From Fuerstiella sp. (GTDB lineage: Bacteria > Planctomycetota > Planctomycetia > Planctomycetales > Planctomycetaceae), in assembly GCA_022447225.1 (NCBI GenBank), contig JAKVAZ010000006.1, positions 186,001-250,000 on the forward strand: a stretch of 64,000 bases of DNA, written 5' to 3'. A program made the translations under genes and the position numbers. Shown here piece after piece: positions 54,947-64,000 of this stretch. Under the pieces are notes generated by a model. The model ran no database searches. It was not told where the DNA came from and saw only the letters and a program-made list of their open reading frames with translations. Position 1 is the first letter of the stretch. Each line of letters starts with the position of its first letter.

Positions 54947-56350
54947 TCATCCGCACTCAGCAGCAGGCAGTTGAGACAGGAGATCATACATCACCTGCAG
55001 GTAGTGCTTTGCTTCTTGGGGCGCCATAGTCAGTGGGGGAGCAACCCGGATCACACATCCCGCTAACGGACCCAGCAGATGGATTGCGTCTCCACTTTCA
55101 TTTCCCCGATAACAGGCCTCGACCGCCTGCATCGCTATCTCTGAAGCACTGATCTTTGCAACATCTGCACATTCGACACCCCATACAGTGCCCTCACCAC
55201 GGACTGCCGTGACAACCGGAAGTTCACACAGCTTTTGCAGACCTTCCTCCAGTACACCTGCAAGGGGAACCGAACGAGCCACAACCTGACCGGATTCAAA
55301 CTCATCCAATGTCGCCAGTACAGCTGCGGATCCAAGAGGATGACCGCTCCAGGTATCCGACGCTTCGCCGTATCCCAGGCCGGCAAACAGATCTGCCCGT
55401 CCGACGGCCGCGTCAACAGGAATTCCGTTTCCGAGTCCCTTACCCAGCAATACGATGTCGGGTTCGACTGCGTATTGAGTAAAAGCATACATGGACCCGG
55501 TGCGGCCAAAATTGGCCTGAATCTCGTCCAGTATGAACGCAATGTCCTGATCTCTGCAAAACTGTTCCAACATCCGAAGATATTCCACCTGTGGGTGATA
55601 AGAACCACCACCACCCAGGTACGGTTCGGTAATCAGGCAGCACAGACGATCACCAAACTCATCTGACAGCTTTTGCAGTTCGTCTCGATATGGTTGAAGG
55701 TCAATTGGACCGCGACGTCGCTCAATTGAGCAGCACTCCGCCTTTGGAAAACTGATGAAACGAACCCGGTCATCCCTTTCGGGATCTTTCTCAGACCCGG
55801 TCACAGCACCTGCCAGGCCCTTCTTACCGTGAAAACCTCCGCGAGTTGCCAGGATCATGTCGCTGCCCGGGCGTCGGGACATACACGCCCAGAGAGCCTT
55901 CTGGGCAGCTTCACTGCCGCTGGCGGCCCACAACACCTGTTCCATACGGTTTCCACCGGACTCCGCTCGTAAACTCTGCAGAAGCCGTTCACTGGCCTCC
56001 ACTTCGACTGGACTTCCCGCATTATAAGTTGTCAGTGGTGCCGCCGACTGAAATCGGGAATCATCCGGTCCCTCACCTAAGCTGATATTCAGATAACTGA
56101 ATAATTTCATCCACCAAGACGCCGGATTATGTCCAAGATTGGCTACCAGAACTCCGGAAGTGAAGTCAGCAAGCCGACGGCCCTCCGTGGTCCAGTGGTA
56201 CGCTCCCGAACTATGCGCAATCATTGCCATACTGGACGTTTGAGTCCTCAGACACTGAGGTTCCGCTTCACAGAGACGAGCGCGCAGCTGATTACCGTGA
56301 TCTTCACCGGCATGCTGAATCGGAAACGCAGAATCAATCTGGAGCACCAT
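54947..56350 (-). CDS. Class III PLP-dependent aminotransferase
   Basis: A 467-residue class III aminotransferase (from the 56350 start). It has the substrate/cofactor region LWAASGSEAAQKALWA, the DEIQANFGRTG segment with cofactor-binding Asp, and the Schiff-base Lys in LLGKGLGNGIPVDA. Members move amino groups between omega-amines or ornithine-like substrates and oxo acids; the substrate is not evident. Three ATGs are open: 56449, 56392 and 56350. None has a good Shine-Dalgarno, so the start is uncertain; the homologous part begins near residue 45 of the longest frame. It runs opposite to the lactonase block. Confidence 0.85.
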   Translation of the reverse strand: MVLQIDSAFPIQHAGEDHGNQLRARLCEAEPQCLRTQTSSMAMIAHSSGAYHWTTEGRRLADFTSGVLVANLGHNPASWWMKLFSYLNISLGEGPDDSRFQSAAPLTTYNAGSPVEVEASERLLQSLRAESGGNRMEQVLWAASGSEAAQKALWACMSRRPGSDMILATRGGFHGKKGLAGAVTGSEKDPERDDRVRFISFPKAECCSIERRRGPIDLQPYRDELQKLSDEFGDRLCCLITEPYLGGGGSYHPQVEYLRMLEQFCRDQDIAFILDEIQANFGRTGSMYAFTQYAVEPDIVLLGKGLGNGIPVDAAVGRADLFAGLGYGEASDTWSGHPLGSAAVLATLDEFESGQVVARSVPLAGVLEEGLQKLCELPVVTAVRGEGTVWGVECADVAKISASEIAMQAVEACYRGNESGDAIHLLGPLAGCVIRVAPPLTMAPQEAKHYLQVMYDLLSQLPAAECG

Positions 56351-56798
56351 GGCAACAACACTATTCAGGAAAGACGATACCGGTACCTTCATCGGGCAGA
56401 CACGGCGACTGCAGGCAGCAGCAGAATAACAGGTAACGATTGTCGCCATTCACTCGAGAGACTCAAACGGCAGCAGCGATAAAGTGCAACCCGTTCGCAA
56501 TTCGCCGAAAATCCCCGGAAACACTTAAACTTAAGCAGTCAATTCCGGTGAATCCAACTGTGCGTGATTGATGAAGCCCCAGGCCAGGGGAGCTCCTTTT
56601 CGTTTTTTCACCAAACGACAGACGACATGAAATCTCAATATCGGATCGATCGGTGAGTCACTGAAGACGGACCCCGTAACCGGTCAGGGTTGGTCAGCAG
56701 ATCTCATAATAAAGAGTGGATTATCAACGGCACGACGAACGAGACAGGGCTATTCCGACGTTTCCCCCGACTCGTCAGAGATCTGATCGTACTTTGGC
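56351..56798. other. Intergenic region between two leftward genes
   Basis: About 450 bases if the 56350 start is right, about 350 if 56449 is right. No supported feature beyond a short T-rich stretch (56595-56608). Confidence 0.4.
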
Positions 56799-58475
56799 TC
56801 AGGAACCGGAACTCCGCGCGAGACGTTTGCCAAGAATACGCAATGCCTGTGCTACATCCGGGTCACTTCGCATTTCCCGACTGACTTCCTCGCGGCGCCG
56901 GCCGCGGTACAGCGTCTCGTGGGGACGAACACTGACATCCGGCTCGAGTCCCACACCGGAATAATTTTCATTATCCGGTGAATAAAATTTCGCGGTCGTC
57001 AGTTTCAGACCGGTTCCCCTGGCCATGTGAATAATACTCTGAACCGACCATTTCCCGTAGGTTGTACGTCCCACAATTGCACCACGTTCATGGTCAGCAA
57101 TTGCTCCTGCTACGATTTCACTGGCACTGGCGCTGTCTTCGTCCACCAGCAATACCAGTGGATAGTTCCGTGTATTCCATGTTCTGGCCTGAAAAGTCTG
57201 ATTCTGATCCAAAGAGCGTCCTCTGGTCGTAACCAGCACACCGTCTCTGATAAAGCGATCCAGAACTTTTGCGGCTGTATCAAGCAATCCACCCGGGTTC
57301 CCACGCAGATCCCAGATAAGTGCATTCATACCGTCCTGCTCCAGACGAGTAAGAGCATCATCCAGTTCCTCCGGTGTCGAACTCTGAAAACCATTTTGCC
57401 TGATGTATCCAATGCCGCGACGTTCATCCAGCATCACGGTACGCGTAATGCTCCGTACGTGTACGGCCCGTCGGCGAAAGTCGTTTTCATGCGACCGTCC
57501 CGACGGGTCTAAAAAACCCAGTCTCACACGCGATCCACTAACCCCCCGAAGGAGTTGCGCCGCCTCATCCGTTGAATAATCACGGCAGTCTCTACCGTCA
57601 ATCATCACGATATGGTCACCTGGTTTCAGGCCCCCTTCTTCAGCCGGACTGTCCATCAGGACTCGAACAAGCTTCATTCCCCGGCCGGACTGGGCCACCA
57701 TTTCAATACCGATTCCGACGAATTCCCCCTGGATGTTACCGGTAAGGTCACTGTAACGGTCCGGTGTCAGCAGATGACTGTATTCGTCCAGCGTGTTACA
57801 ACCTCCAAAGATGTATTCCATAACCACTGCTGATCCGTGCAGTCCCAGCTGCTGATACGCCAGATCACTGACGTCAGCAACAACAGTTCGAGCTTCCACG
57901 CGACTACCAACAGGCCGATTCCAATAGTCCCGAATCAAAATCCCTTTAACGCGGTCGATATCATCCGGACGGGCTGACCCCAGATGCTCGGCCACAAACC
58001 GATGGTTGCCAAGCGCCATGTACAGGCTCTCTGTTCCGTGAGAAATAAACCGCGTCGCGGAAATTGGCGTGAAGTACTCCAGCTGGACTCTTGTGAGGAC
58101 TTCATCCAGCATGTTCAGTGCTTCACTGCGACGCAGTGACAGCAGCTTCCTTTCGAAGCTGGTATCGGTATAGCGCCGATCAATTGCGAAGTGAACCCGG
58201 CTACGTCGCAGTGCGTAAATCAGATCTCTGACAGCGGGTGTCTGTTCCTTGGCAGATTTTTTATTGTCCATCCAGCGGTCGAGAGCAGCTTCATACACCC
58301 GGATCGCTTCGCCGTAGCGGTTGTCATCCTCATGTCGCTCACCGACATCATACGCCTCACCCGGAGTCGCCAGCTCCGAAATATCAAGTAAGTCTTCTGC
58401 ACTGAAAACCGCCGGTGCACTGAGTCCGGAAACCCAGAGTAAGCCAAATATCAGTCCGGTGAGTACCTGTCGCAT
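56799..58475 (-). CDS. S41-family C-terminal processing protease with PDZ domain
   Basis: A 558-residue secreted protease of the CtpA/Prc type. A signal peptide (1-26) precedes a helical region (about 30-230), a PDZ domain (about 250-330) and the S41 domain. The catalytic Ser is residue 450 in the SASASEI motif and Lys is residue 475 in TYGKWSVQ, 25 apart as in Prc. It should trim or degrade exported proteins in the periplasm. The long helical N-terminal part is unlike the shorter standard CtpA and may be a regulatory or partner-binding segment. ATG 58475; transcribed leftward alone. Confidence 0.94.
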   Translation of the reverse strand: MRQVLTGLIFGLLWVSGLSAPAVFSAEDLLDISELATPGEAYDVGERHEDDNRYGEAIRVYEAALDRWMDNKKSAKEQTPAVRDLIYALRRSRVHFAIDRRYTDTSFERKLLSLRRSEALNMLDEVLTRVQLEYFTPISATRFISHGTESLYMALGNHRFVAEHLGSARPDDIDRVKGILIRDYWNRPVGSRVEARTVVADVSDLAYQQLGLHGSAVVMEYIFGGCNTLDEYSHLLTPDRYSDLTGNIQGEFVGIGIEMVAQSGRGMKLVRVLMDSPAEEGGLKPGDHIVMIDGRDCRDYSTDEAAQLLRGVSGSRVRLGFLDPSGRSHENDFRRRAVHVRSITRTVMLDERRGIGYIRQNGFQSSTPEELDDALTRLEQDGMNALIWDLRGNPGGLLDTAAKVLDRFIRDGVLVTTRGRSLDQNQTFQARTWNTRNYPLVLLVDEDSASASEIVAGAIADHERGAIVGRTTYGKWSVQSIIHMARGTGLKLTTAKFYSPDNENYSGVGLEPDVSVRPHETLYRGRRREEVSREMRSDPDVAQALRILGKRLARSSGS

Positions 58476-59449
58476 AATCCGTCGTCCCCCCCATTCACCC
58501 CGCCCGCGACTGCAAACGGTTTGAATTTGTTCCGACAGATCAGTATCCAGGTCGCTGCATCCTGCAAATGTTTATCCTCCGTGACGGACACAAACGTCGG
58601 AACGCCCTCTGATTTTATCTGCGTTCAAGAAAGTTTCACCTGCGTTCACAACAGAGCAGCAGGCAGATTGTGATCGGGCCACAGTTGAATCCTGTCAATA
58701 GACGACATCTCAACCAACCACGAATCACACATGATCCCGGATGCGGTGAATCGCATGGTTTCAAACCATACCAACCCCCAAGCAAAAACCCGGAACACAG
58801 TTTGACTATATGACCGGATTTGGGACTGGTCAAATTGATGTTGGCAACAGAGTCAGCTCAGGCATGTGGGATTGCGTAACTCTTATTAATTAACTGACGT
58901 CAGTGATTGTTCCGAAAGTTCCCTGATAGATGAAACCTGTCGCCCCACGGGAGTAATGGTCCGGTTGTACGGACATAACGGAAATAGTGTACGCCAGCCT
59001 CCCTGATACTGTTGCTCCTGCTCACTAACGCCCGATGACGAACGGTTCCATTCCTGTAATATTCGCAAAGCGAAGCCACGTGTCCTGATTGTCTCCTGAT
59101 CAAAACAGCACGCCCACAGTCGCTATGACAGTTTGACAGTCGTTACTACACGCACAGACTGTGTTTCCGGTACAGGTCAGAACCGGTACTGCCCCTTCCA
59201 TCGAACCGTTGGCATGATTCCGGATTCAACCAAATACTCGATTTTCGTTGCTGGCACGGTTAAAATGAGATTGACGCTCAGAGGTGATGAGATGCTTCTT
59301 GACTCGGGTTCCTGCACGTTCTGCGAATATCAGAAGTAATTAACGTTGCTGTGTCTGATTCGCGTCAGCACAATTCGCTTGGGACGCGTCATAACCGGAC
59401 AACGCGAACAGAGTAATGCACTCTAAAAGAGTGGGCCGAGGCAAGGCTG
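58476..59449. other. Long intergenic region, nothing definite
   Basis: About 970 bases between divergent protease genes. Several 60-75-codon frames on both strands have no recognisable domain. A small palindrome ATGGTTT-C-AAACCAT lies near 58755. The right end has GGCAAGG just before the ATG at 59450. Confidence 0.5.
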
Positions 59450-61483
59450 ATGATGCGGACGATAATGAATCTGTCGCTGATGACCGCAGTTCTGTTGATG
59501 CTGCCACAGGTCCAGGCAGACCGAAAAACACTGGAAGCTCGCCAGAAACAGCTCAGTGCAACTCTCGAAAACGTCAGTTCCGCCGTGGTAGCTGTGACCG
59601 ACAGGCAGGGATTCGGCACGGGCGTCGTAGTGACTGGTGACGGCATTGTTCTCACCGCTTCTCACGTCGTGGAGAGCCACACAATTGGGCAACGACGTCG
59701 GGACCGAAAACTGGAGGTTATTTTTCCCGACGGTCTTGTTGCACGTTGTAAACAACTTGGACGCAACCGTTATTGCGATGCGGCCGTTCTGAAAATTGTC
59801 AGCAAACCGCCCGATGGTGAAGAGTTTCCTCATGTCCCAATGGGCCGTTCTTCGGATGTAAAACGGGGAGAGTGGTGCTTCGCCATGGGACATCCAGGCG
59901 GTCGCAGAAAAGATCGCCCTGCCGTTGTGCGTTTTGGCCGGGCGCTCTCCGTGAGCGATCAGACGATCGTATCCGACAATGCCATCGTGCTGGGTGATTC
60001 CGGTGGTCCGCTGTTTGACCTTGAAGGCCGTGTGATTGGCATTCACAGTATGATTACCCGAATTATTGTCGAAAACAGACATGTTGCGATCGATGTCTGG
60101 CACCGTGACTGGGACCGCCTGCTGAAAGGCGAATCCTGGGGGCAACTTCGTGTCAGTGACAACGAACTTGCCGCAAGTGAATTCGTGGGCATCGGACTGC
60201 ACTGGAAAGACTATCAGGCCCAGGTGACACGTATCATAACTAACAGCCCGGCTGCCAAAGCCGGATTTCGCCCGGGTGATAAACTGCTGAAAGTCAACGG
60301 CCGAACATTCGCAGACCGACTGGGACTCACTTCCCTGCTTGCACGCCTGACTGAGAACCAGAAGGTAACGGTAACCGTGCAGCGCGACGGTACGGAAGAA
60401 ACGCTGAACGTGGTTACGGGCCTTCGCCCAAAGCCACATTCGAACTCCGGTGAATTGACTCAGGAGGAACAGGAATTTGCACTCGAGTTCCAGCGACAAA
60501 TTGGATTTAACCGACGAGTTGGACAGAACGAAAAACGTACTGAGTCTGCGATGCGCGACTATGCTGCGTTGTCAAAAACAACTGCGGGAAGCGTTGTAAG
60601 ATTTAAAGCAAATGGGAAGCAGATCGCTTTTGGAATCGTCATGAGTGATGATGGTGATGTGATTACGAAAGCCAGTGAAATTTCACGAGCAACCAACCCG
60701 GTGTGCATGCTGCCTGATGATTCACCGCGTGAATTCAAGAAAATTGGGTCGAACACAACATGGGATTTGATGCTGGTGAATGTCGATGCTGACAATCTGA
60801 AACCTCTGGAATGGAGTCATGATCGTCCCTCAACCGGTTGGATGTTAATCAGTCCGGACAGTAGTGGTCGTCCGCTGTTGCCGGGCGTGGTCAGTATTCC
60901 GCCTCTCAAATTACCAACTTCGTCACAGGGATTTCTGGGCGTCCGCCTGGATAGACGGACTCGGAATTCCGGTGTCAGGGTGGACCGACTGCTGGAAGGC
61001 GGTGCTGCCGGACGTGACGGAATCCGGGCCGGCGACGTCATGTTGTCAATCAATGGAAAACCACTTAAAGGTGTCAACGACACGGTGGAACGGATCAAAG
61101 GCTTTCCTCCAAACCGCCAGATTGAAATTCGTGTTCTTCGGGGAGATACCATTCAAACTGTTTCAGTGACACTGACACCGCGTTTTGTGAGTGATCAGCA
61201 GGATGTACTACTGGACCATTACTCCGACCCGAAGTCCGCAGGTAAGTTTGCAAGCATTCATAACTCCGGTTTTCCGGAGGTCATCCAGCACGACACCGAT
61301 CTGTTTCCTCATCAGTGCGGCGGACCGGTGCTCAACATCCAGGGCAAAGCCGTCGGGATGAACATTGCCCGGGCAGCCAGAATTATCAGTTATGCCATCC
61401 CGGCCGATGTTGTCCAGGACGTGTATGAGTCACTTCGGGCCGACACACTGGCTTCACACCAGGCACGGCAAGGCGGGCCTTAA
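59450..61483 (+). CDS. Double HtrA-like protein: active trypsin-type protease plus degenerate second unit
   Basis: A 677-residue exported protein. A signal peptide (about 1-23) precedes an HtrA-type protease with full triad His72 (TASHVV), Asp110 (RYCDAAV) and Ser184 (GDSGGP), then PDZ1 (about 245-325). A second protease-like unit (about 380-660) is degenerate. His is Ser409 (VITKASEI), Asp439 is kept (TTWDLML), and the nucleophile is Cys623 (HQCGGP). A second PDZ (about 495-575) lies inside this unit, between its two barrel halves. Envelope protein quality control is likely. A leader with two overlapping ATGs (59450 and 59453) fits; GGCAAGG lies upstream. Its stop shares four bases with the convergent Tat gene. 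Confidence 0.9.
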   Translation: MMRTIMNLSLMTAVLLMLPQVQADRKTLEARQKQLSATLENVSSAVVAVTDRQGFGTGVVVTGDGIVLTASHVVESHTIGQRRRDRKLEVIFPDGLVARCKQLGRNRYCDAAVLKIVSKPPDGEEFPHVPMGRSSDVKRGEWCFAMGHPGGRRKDRPAVVRFGRALSVSDQTIVSDNAIVLGDSGGPLFDLEGRVIGIHSMITRIIVENRHVAIDVWHRDWDRLLKGESWGQLRVSDNELAASEFVGIGLHWKDYQAQVTRIITNSPAAKAGFRPGDKLLKVNGRTFADRLGLTSLLARLTENQKVTVTVQRDGTEETLNVVTGLRPKPHSNSGELTQEEQEFALEFQRQIGFNRRVGQNEKRTESAMRDYAALSKTTAGSVVRFKANGKQIAFGIVMSDDGDVITKASEISRATNPVCMLPDDSPREFKKIGSNTTWDLMLVNVDADNLKPLEWSHDRPSTGWMLISPDSSGRPLLPGVVSIPPLKLPTSSQGFLGVRLDRRTRNSGVRVDRLLEGGAAGRDGIRAGDVMLSINGKPLKGVNDTVERIKGFPPNRQIEIRVLRGDTIQTVSVTLTPRFVSDQQDVLLDHYSDPKSAGKFASIHNSGFPEVIQHDTDLFPHQCGGPVLNIQGKAVGMNIARAARIISYAIPADVVQDVYESLRADTLASHQARQGGP

Positions 61484-62826
61484 CTCTGCCAAAACGTGGA
61501 CTGCTGCGAACCTGTGTATTCAACGTTCAGATGCGGCGTTGGCACAGGAACTTCTCCGGCGATCAGACTGTCCAAACCTCCGATGACCATTCCCGAAGTC
61601 AGAAGAGTTCGCTCAATCGGATACGGTGTCCTGCCTTCAATGATCGTGGTTTCAGCATGGCGGGCCAGCGGGTTAAAGAAATCGGCGGTCGTTGAACCGT
61701 GGCCGGGCATCGGCAGATACATTTGACATGACACAATCGACCCGTCTTCCAGCATGCCTGCGTAGTTGAAATCCCGAATGTCCGTCAGCAGCATAGTGGT
61801 TCGCAAACCGTCATTGTGTTCAACGATGTAACCAAGACTTTCCGGACGGGCACCGCCGTCCTCCCGGGGAAGCTTCAACATCTTTTGCAGCCACTCGATT
61901 GACGTAGCATCAGTCGGAAAGCCGGTCTCCACCGGAAGATTGTGACTGCGCGTAAGAGCTGACACGATCAGTTGTCGCGTGGTTCTGCAGTCATCTTCCC
62001 ACAGCCGCTTCCACAAATTATCTCCGCGCAGAGCATGAATCTGTCGCACACCCGTTTCACCGCCGGCCCTGCGTTCAGACATGCACTGAGCCGTTTCCAA
62101 TGCGTGAATGTCGTAGCTGTCGACGCCTCCATAGGCCACACAGACGCTCTCTTTCACTGCGGCACCATAGGGCATATCGATGCATGGCATTCTTCGGGTA
62201 ACCGGCAAAGACGACCCGGCCAGAAAAGGGAAATTCAAACGCCGTGAATCCTCAACCATTTCCACACATTCGTCCCAGTCGGTCGAAAGATGTTTGTCAT
62301 TGAAGACAGGTACGCTGCGACCACTATCTTCAAAGACGTCAACTACTTTTTTGAACCACTCGTACCTCGGATACCGCGTCTGACCTTTTTCAGTCCGGGG
62401 ATACGATCCGTGCTCACCGATAATGATCACACCATCGACCGCCAGTTTCTCGCCACCTAATGTGAGGGCCTCTTCGATTGTGGGTACCTGATTCAACCCG
62501 TGCTTCCTGATGCGACCGCGCGCCAGATCGTTCTCCGGAAACTGATCAATATAAACCGATACAACATCCACTCGGGGCCGTTGCCAGCCGCCATTCCAGG
62601 TGTAACCGACGGTGTGCCGATCCAGAAAATGCTGTGCATGAGAATGCCGGTAAACAACCGTCCCCAGGAAGGCAACCTTTGGACGGCGGCCCAGGACAGT
62701 CTCAGCTGCCGGAACGGAACGAATCAGCGGGCCGCCTGCGCTGATTGCGCCGGTTCCCAGGAATGTTCCTGCTCCCAGAGATTTCAGAAATTGGCGGCGG
62801 TTCGATCGGTTACTCGGTTCAGTCAT
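61480..62826 (-). CDS. Tat-exported protein of unknown family
   Basis: A 448-residue protein with a twin-arginine leader (NRRQFLKSLGAG), so it is exported folded and may carry a cofactor. The mature part has no domain I can name, but it contains several ordered motifs (VAFLGTVVYRHSHAQHF, VIIIGEHGSYPRTEKGQ and HALRGDNLWKRL) and many conserved-looking His and Trp residues. Planctomycete genomes carry many Tat proteins of unknown function, so I do not assign a role. ATG 62826. It runs convergently into the HtrA-like gene, and the palindrome TTAA serves as stop on both strands. Confidence 0.85.
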   Translation of the reverse strand: MTEPSNRSNRRQFLKSLGAGTFLGTGAISAGGPLIRSVPAAETVLGRRPKVAFLGTVVYRHSHAQHFLDRHTVGYTWNGGWQRPRVDVVSVYIDQFPENDLARGRIRKHGLNQVPTIEEALTLGGEKLAVDGVIIIGEHGSYPRTEKGQTRYPRYEWFKKVVDVFEDSGRSVPVFNDKHLSTDWDECVEMVEDSRRLNFPFLAGSSLPVTRRMPCIDMPYGAAVKESVCVAYGGVDSYDIHALETAQCMSERRAGGETGVRQIHALRGDNLWKRLWEDDCRTTRQLIVSALTRSHNLPVETGFPTDATSIEWLQKMLKLPREDGGARPESLGYIVEHNDGLRTTMLLTDIRDFNYAGMLEDGSIVSCQMYLPMPGHGSTTADFFNPLARHAETTIIEGRTPYPIERTLLTSGMVIGGLDSLIAGEVPVPTPHLNVEYTGSQQSTFWQS

Positions 62827-63535
62827 TTCTGTTTTCTCTTACCGTGGCACAAATATCACACAGTCATCTGCCGGTACCGACCGGACGCTCTATCAACAAG
62901 AAGTCGGAAAGTATTCGGTCAGTCACACCTAACCCGTCCTGGAATGTTGACTGTTGGCAGAAACATCCGATCAGTATCACGGTACTGAGTTTTATGTGAT
63001 TCGACAAATGCTGTCATGTGTGACATATGCCCCACAAAACACGATTCAGATAACACTGTGGAAAATCAACGGAATCAGACCAAAGCTAACGGTCCTGGTA
63101 AAGATTCCGCATTAGAACGTTTTATCATGGTTTTGATCCGGAATCCTCTCAACCGACAGCGTGTTAAGACACTGGTGACAACAAATACCAAAGATGTTTT
63201 GAACATTCCGTCCTTCAATTCACCCCGGGAATCAATACCTGACACCAAGAAACCTGAGAATCGCTTCGCATTTGCCTTTCGATTGACTCTTCCGTCATGT
63301 CACATGATTAGAGTCCATTCAAATCCGTCCGACCAGGTTGCCGCAGGCAGCTGAGCAGAATGCTGAGTCATTTACTGCTGCACCACTGGACGACATTTAT
63401 GAGACTGGTGCCCCAACGGACATGCCTGACGGAAACAGATCCAATATTGGCCTGAACAGTTATGATGATCTGGGTAGAAACAAATTGCATATCGCAACTC
63501 TGTGAGTCAATGCGTTCGGCAACCGGAGGTCATTC
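62827..63535. other. Intergenic region, nothing definite
   Basis: About 709 bases between divergent genes. A 112-codon frame (63016-63354) has low-complexity composition and no domain, so it is not called. GGAGG at 63525-63529 is the ribosome site of the last gene. Confidence 0.45.
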
Positions 63536-64000
63536 ATGCGTGCCCTGGAACTGCGAGACAGTGAATTAATCTTTCGACCCGACTACTCTGAGCCAACTCC
63601 ACCGGATGGTGAAGTGAACGTCCGGATACTTAAGGCAGGGATCTGCGAGACAGATATTCAGCTCGTCAGAGGATACATGGAATTTGGGGGGATTCCGGGC
63701 CATGAGTTCGTAGGCATTCCCGTATCGGGTCGGTTTGAAGGCCGCCGTGTGGTCGGTGAAATCAATTGTCCCTGTGGCGAATGTGCGATGTGCAAAGCCA
63801 ACATGCCTCGGCATTGTCCACAACGGACTGTCGTCGGAATCCTGAATCGCAACGGGGCGTTCGCAGATCTGCTGACAATACCGGAAACATGCCTGCATCC
63901 GGTTCCGGATCATGTCCCCGATGAGTTAGCGGTCTTCGTGGAACCCGTGGCTGCTGCGTGTCGCATCGTCGAACAACAACTGGTCGACCCGAATGATTCC
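63536..64000 (+). CDS. Zinc-type medium-chain alcohol dehydrogenase, N-terminal part
   Basis: Partial; 155 residues before the window ends. A GICETD segment (catalytic-zinc Cys with the following Asp), GHEFVG (His), and a structural-zinc lobe with the four-Cys pattern INCPCGECAMCKANMPRHC (C-x2-C-x2-C-x7-C) identify a zinc-binding MDR oxidoreductase. The substrate is not determinable; such proteins include sorbitol, threonine and glucose dehydrogenases. The start is ATG 63536; GGAGG lies 6 bases upstream. The NAD-binding domain continues past the edge. Confidence 0.9.
   Translation, partial: MRALELRDSELIFRPDYSEPTPPDGEVNVRILKAGICETDIQLVRGYMEFGGIPGHEFVGIPVSGRFEGRRVVGEINCPCGECAMCKANMPRHCPQRTVVGILNRNGAFADLLTIPETCLHPVPDHVPDELAVFVEPVAAACRIVEQQLVDPNDS

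Noticed and set aside
59423-60499. 358-codon open frame on the minus strand opposite the HtrA-like gene
   Set aside because: It lies wholly antisense to a well-supported protease gene, has no recognisable domain and has no ribosome site; a chance frame.
63016-63354. 112-codon plus-strand frame
   Set aside because: Low-complexity composition, no domain, no ribosome site.
1-64000. tRNA, rRNA or riboswitch genes
   Set aside because: I looked for T-loop-like GGTTCGAATCC stretches and long conserved RNA blocks and saw none; a covariance-model scan would be decisive.

Overview
The window looks like a chromosomal segment from a planctomycete (Planctomycetota; a marine Planctomycetaceae/Fuerstiella-type genome would fit). 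This is inferred from family content. It has ECF sigma factors interleaved with soluble Ser/Thr kinases, a DUF1559 prepilin-like protein paired with a small lipoprotein, a tandem DUF1080 protein, secreted CxxCH and CC-x2-C proteins, a Tat-signal protein of unknown function, and widely spaced genes with few long operons. No rRNA, tRNA, CRISPR array or intact insertion sequence was seen.

Layout. 0-4.6 kb: a regulatory block with two Ser/Thr kinases and two ECF sigma factors, then a decayed unknown gene. 4.6-13.5 kb: a GT-C-like membrane protein, a LuxR-type regulator without the phospho-acceptor Asp, a secreted CC-x2-C protein, a TPR protein, a dead fliA (sigma-28) pseudogene, ribosomal protein S1 with a 15-bp minisatellite in its tail, and a small CxxCH protein. 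13.6-19.3 kb: housekeeping genes dcd, a sarcosine-oxidase-type flavoprotein, glycyl-tRNA synthetase and glgB. 19.8-28.3 kb: lipoprotein/DUF1559 pair, a dead IS630 transposase carrying a TG/CA microsatellite, a HAD phosphatase, a degenerate phosphohexomutase overlapping an LRR lipoprotein, MoxR, and a frameshifted membrane gene coupled to a large AsmA-like protein. 28.3-38.5 kb: the AsmA-like protein, a bifunctional beta-oxidation enzyme, an SDR, DUF1080, and an RraA/cobalamin adenosyltransferase/helical-protein run. 38.9-49.2 kb: a large MscS-type channel, GH57 glucanotransferase/amylase, NAD-dependent DNA ligase, and an FHA-GAF-histidine kinase. 49.3-54.7 kb: co-directional sugar-acid-type enzymes (2-hydroxyacid dehydrogenase, SDR, DapA-family aldolase, secreted lactonase). 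54.9-64 kb: class III aminotransferase, S41 protease, a double HtrA-like protein whose second protease unit is degenerate, the Tat protein, and the start of a zinc alcohol dehydrogenase.

How the parts relate. GlgB and GH57 both act on alpha-1,4/1,6-glucans, although they lie 23 kb apart. The kinase/ECF block and the FHA kinase are signalling modules. The S41 and HtrA-like proteases are probably envelope quality-control factors. The most informative non-gene signals are relics. The fliA relic implies loss of one sigma-28 copy. The IS630 relic shows old transposition, with a dinucleotide tract at its catalytic motif. Two further genes are broken by frameshifts. No single feature clearly amounts to a new system; the strongest candidates for new biology are the pseudo-phosphohexomutase/LRR pair and the double HtrA-like protein.
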